Origin: Pseudofrankia coriaricola | GTDB taxonomy: Bacteria > Actinomycetota > Actinomycetes > Frankiales > Frankiaceae | Reading direction: 5' to 3' | Assembly: GCF_001854805.1 (NCBI RefSeq) | Contig: NZ_MBLO01000239.1 | Span: 97,523 to 161,522 of the forward strand | Length of the DNA stretch: 64,000 bases | In this document: positions 61,345 to 64,000 of the stretch, in pieces | Layout of the letters: each line of letters starts with the position of its first letter | Numbering within the stretch: the stretch's first letter is position 1 | Made by a program: the position numbers and the translations under genes | Notes under the pieces: generated by a model | Database searches by the model: none | What the model saw: the letters and a program-made list of their open reading frames with translations, nothing else | Told to the model about the DNA's origin: nothing

Positions 61345-62183
61345 CCGAGCCGACCGTCGGGAGCCTGCGCGTGCAGGGCGCGACCCTGCACTACGAAGTA
61401 CGCGGCCACGGCCCGCTCCTGATCCTGATCCCCGGAGGGACGGGAGGCGCGGCCTCCTTCGACGGCATCGCCGACGACCTGGCCGTCGAGTACACCGTCG
61501 CGAGTTACGATCCGCGCGGCATGTCGGGCAGCACCCTCGACGACTCCGAGGCCGAGCAGCATGTGGCTGAGCATGCCGACGACGCGTTCCGCGTCCTGGA
61601 AATGCTGTCACCCGGGCGGCCAGCCCGGGTGTTCGGCGCCAGCTCCGGCGGGATCGCCGCCCTGCACCTGCTCGCCACGTATCCCGAACGCGTCGAACGC
61701 CTCGTGGCGCACGAGCCGCCGGTAGTCGAGACCCTGCCGGACGCCGCCGAACATCGCGCGCTCATCGCCCGCGTGCAGGCAACGTTCCACGCTCAAGGGC
61801 TCATGCCGGCGATGGCCCTGTTCGCCGCGGGCCTGGCACAGGACGGCGAGACCACCGAGCCGAAGGCCGACATAGAGCTTCCGCCCCAAGCGGCGGCGCG
61901 GGCCGAGCGGACGATCGCCAACCTGCCGTACTTCGTCGGACGCATCGTGCCCAGCTTCATGTCCTATGCCCCGGACCTCCACCGTCTGGAGACGCTGTCG
62001 GACCGGCTCGTACTCGCCGGCGGCCAGGACTCACGAGGCGAGCTCCCCTACCGGGCTGCCGAATCCCTGGCCGAACGCCTCGGCACGGAACTCCACGACT
62101 TCCCCGGCGGCCACGTCGGCCTGACCACCCACCCCGCCGAGTTCGGCGAACTCCTGCGGAAGACCCTCAGTCCTTCGACCTGA
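61341..62183 (+). CDS. alpha/beta hydrolase
   Basis: This 280-residue hydrolase of the alpha/beta fold has an oxyanion segment LILIPGGTGG, nucleophile elbow GASSGG at about residue 96, and the catalytic His in FPGGHVGLTTHP near the end. It is TetR-controlled and may detoxify an ester or lactone. AAGGAG precedes ATG 61341, which overlaps the tetR stop. Confidence 0.92.
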   Translation: MTEPTVGSLRVQGATLHYEVRGHGPLLILIPGGTGGAASFDGIADDLAVEYTVASYDPRGMSGSTLDDSEAEQHVAEHADDAFRVLEMLSPGRPARVFGASSGGIAALHLLATYPERVERLVAHEPPVVETLPDAAEHRALIARVQATFHAQGLMPAMALFAAGLAQDGETTEPKADIELPPQAAARAERTIANLPYFVGRIVPSFMSYAPDLHRLETLSDRLVLAGGQDSRGELPYRAAESLAERLGTELHDFPGGHVGLTTHPAEFGELLRKTLSPST

Positions 62184-62331
62184 ATCCCGCTCACCCAAGC
62201 CAATCCCACGAAGGCGGACACTGCATGTCACCGGGCGACGCCCCGAGAATCGCAGCTCGCCGCAGCGCATCGCCCCCGGGCCCGATCGACCCGGCAGTTG
62301 ACGTTACGAACATGTTCATGACGCATATGCG

Positions 62332-62361
62332 CTGCTCAGGACGGCTCAACGCCCTGAGCAG
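62332..62361. terminator. 9-bp hairpin after the hydrolase gene
   Basis: CTGCTCAGG and CCTGAGCAG form a perfect stem with a 12-nt loop, just before the kinase fragment at 62371. Confidence 0.4.
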
Positions 62362-62370
62362 GTCGGTAAG

Positions 62371-62808
62371 GTGCAGCAGGACGTGATCCGCCGCGAGTTG
62401 CTCCGCGAGCGGGACCTGCCGGGCGCGCTGAACATCCAACTGATCGCCACGATCGTGACGCGCTGCCTGGTCGGTGGCTACGACGTCATCCTCGAGGGCA
62501 TCCTGGATGCCTCCCGCTACGGCACCGCGCTCCGGTCGGTCATCGCGGCGCACCCCGGCTCGGCCCACGTCTACTACTTCCACCTCCCGCTCGAGGAGAC
62601 GGCGCGCCGACGCGCGACGAAACCGAACGCCAGCGGCTACGGCGAACGCGAACTGGCCAAGTGGTACGTCCCGGACGACCTACTCGGCGTTCCCGGCGAA
62701 CAGATCCTCAGCCCCACCAACACCCAGCAGGAGATCGTGACCCGCATCGTCACCGAGGCCCTGCCACAGCGAATCCACCCAGGTGTCGCACGATCATTCC
62801 CGGCTTGA
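62371..62808 (+). pseudogene. P-loop kinase gene fragment, copy C (3' two thirds)
   Basis: This 145-codon frame starts at VQQDVIRRELLRERDLPGAL and runs to the end of the kinase (YDVILEGILDASRYGTALRS, YYFHLPLEETARRRATKP, GEQILSPTN). It lacks the P-loop that copies A and B carry. The GTG at 62371 has no ribosome site. It is nearly identical to copy A over the shared region near 62432-62482. Alone it cannot bind ATP in the usual way. Confidence 0.8.
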
Positions 62809-62922
62809 ACAGCGTGGCCCGACGGCCAGGCTTCCGCTGTGGCAAGTGTTTAGAACCAGGAGGGTCTATCTGGTCCTGGGTGGACGCAGGATTCCACCCT
62901 GGCCACAGGCTACGATCGCCAG

Positions 62923-63618
62923 GTGGCGCCGACGCCAGACGAAATCGACGCCGCGCGGACGCCTGCGGGAGGTTGGACCCGCGAGCAACTCGCGAGATGG
63001 GGTGTTCCCTGGCCTCCGCCGAAGGACTGGAGGCGGCGATTGATGGATCAGGATGAGCAGATCGTAGGCGCGGCCGAGCGGAGACCGCCTGTCGTCGCCC
63101 AGTACCGCACCTCCGCCGATCGCGACGTGAGAGCCGCCAGCGGAGGCGGGAGACGGCAAGGTGACCGCGACGGTGTCGTCGAGATCTACACAGACGGCGC
63201 CTGCAAAGGTAATCCGGGCCCCGGAGGATGGGGCGCCGTCCTGCGCTATGGCAGGCATGAGAAGACCATCTGCGGCGGTGAACCCGGCGACACCACGAAC
63301 AATCGCATGGAGCTACTGGCGGCGATCATGGCGCTTGAGGCCCTCACCCGGCCATCGGTCGTACGTATCCATACCGACTCCCAATACCTGCGTAGTGGCA
63401 TCAACGAGTGGCTCGCTCGCTGGAAAAGGAACGGCTGGAAAACCGGCGAGAAGAAGCCGGTCAAGAACGTTGACCTGTGGCAACGCCTGGACGCGGCCGC
63501 GAGTGTGCACAACGTCGAGTGGCTGTGGGTACGTGGGCACGCTGGCGATCCCGGCAACGAGCTCGCCGATCAGCTCGCGAACCGCGGACTGATCGAGGCG
63601 CGCCGACAGCCAAGCTGA
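62923..63618 (+). CDS. rnhA: ribonuclease HI with N-terminal extension
   Basis: RNase HI cuts RNA in RNA-DNA hybrids. The 231-residue product has its catalytic Asp/Glu set intact: D91 ([11 protein letters not shown]), E130 (NRMELLAAI), D152 (HTDSQYL) and D216 ([10 protein letters not shown]). About 80 residues precede the domain, including [20 protein letters not shown], which is no known hybrid-binding domain. GTG 62923 has no ribosome site, but TACGAT at 62911-62916 is correctly placed as the -10 box of a leaderless transcript. Confidence 0.93.
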   Translation: MAPTPDEIDAARTPAGGWTREQLARWGVPWPPPKDWRRRLMDQDEQIVGAAERRPPVVAQYRTSADRDVRAASGGGRRQGDRDGVVEIYTDGACKGNPGPGGWGAVLRYGRHEKTICGGEPGDTTNNRMELLAAIMALEALTRPSVVRIHTDSQYLRSGINEWLARWKRNGWKTGEKKPVKNVDLWQRLDAAASVHNVEWLWVRGHAGDPGNELADQLANRGLIEARRQPS

Positions 63619-63770
63619 TCGCCGGACGCGGACTCTCCCGCCCGAATGCCGAATGAACATCATCCGGGGATGGGCGGCCGGTCGGGGCTCTGCTGGTCGA
63701 GGTCGTCCTGCCGGGTCTGTTGCGCGGATCGAGGTCGTGGTCAGCCTCGGCGGGCCGACATGATCGAGTG

Positions 63771-63923
63771 ATGTCTCGCCGCCACCCTCGTCCGCCGGTC
63801 CCGGTCTCGGGGTTCGTCGGGTTCCGGTTCCCATCTGAGGTGATCACGCTGGCGGTGCGGTGGTGGCTGTGGTTCGCGCTGTCGTACCGGGATGTCGAGG
63901 AGCTGCTAGTGCGCTGTCCGTGA
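63771..63923 (+). pseudogene. IS6-family transposase, 5' fragment
   Basis: The 50-codon frame FVGFRFPSEVITLAVRWWLW, then FALSYRDVEELL matches the start of IS6-type transposases. After ELL the family sequence is lost and a stop follows at once, so the gene is broken near 63908. The sequence from there to the window end (GTGCGCTGTCCGTGAAC onward) may be another inserted element. Confidence 0.8.
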
Positions 63924-64000
63924 ACGTCTGCCGGGCGAGGTGTGGCGATCTCGGTTTGCGGTGATGCGCAGGTATCTGCTCCTGCTCGTGGGAGGGGTCT

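Noticed and set aside
1..64000. CRISPR arrays and rRNA genes
   Set aside because: No regularly spaced 20-40 bp repeats and no rRNA signatures were seen anywhere in the window.

Overview
The window is high-GC actinobacterial DNA with strongly GC-biased third codon positions. XRE regulators with DUF5753 ligand domains, a bacterial proteasome activator (Bpa), a 13E12/DUF222 HNH protein, DUF574 methyltransferase, TldD/TldE and many decayed insertion sequences point to a Frankia-like actinomycete. The genus is an inference from gene content, not from a search.

Layout. 0-3.3 kb is housekeeping: the 3' part of ftsH, folE, then hisG and hisE on the other strand. 3.3-7 kb holds an HNH/13E12 protein, a tandemly duplicated non-coding stretch and a HAD phosphatase. 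7.1-12.5 kb is a regulatory island: two modules, each a small CX4C-motif protein gene followed by an XRE-DUF5753 regulator gene, plus two more CX4C paralogues. 12.9-26.3 kb carries a membrane protein, tldD-tldE, bpa, a quinone oxidoreductase, a fused ABC exporter, a sigma factor translationally coupled to a membrane-anchored protein, and a pair of small membrane proteins. 26.4-31.2 kb contains an orphan asparagine-synthase-like amidotransferase domain, an MHYT-like membrane protein with a long low-complexity tail, and a protein ending in an FDXHR-like zinc-binding domain. 31.5-33.4 kb is a two-gene ABC exporter behind a perfect palindrome.

At 34.1 kb there is a 3' fragment of a serine tRNA gene, the usual footprint of a tRNA-targeted integrative element. 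To its right the content becomes accessory: a GH53 lipoprotein, an ISAs1 remnant, a polysaccharide cluster (UDP-xylose synthase-like, membrane glycosyltransferase, GalE), a DUF574 methyltransferase, an amide/urea-type uptake and hydrolysis operon, TetR regulons, a HipBA toxin-antitoxin, resistance-like enzymes, repeated fragments of a P-loop kinase gene, RNase HI and an IS6 remnant at the right edge.

The most interesting unit is 42.9-51.3 kb. A lipoprotein binding protein, a UrtB-like permease, a 35-codon micro-ORF, a permease-ATPase fusion, a second ATPase and an amidase run as one tightly packed minus-strand operon. Divergent to it are an ArsR repressor and a cytoplasmic protein joining an SRPBCC domain to an AmiC-like periplasmic-binding fold. 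That fold visibly resembles the transporter's own binding protein. A 24-nt element stands upstream of both divergent units. I infer a ligand-sensing circuit in which a soluble paralogue of the transport receptor reports to ArsR.
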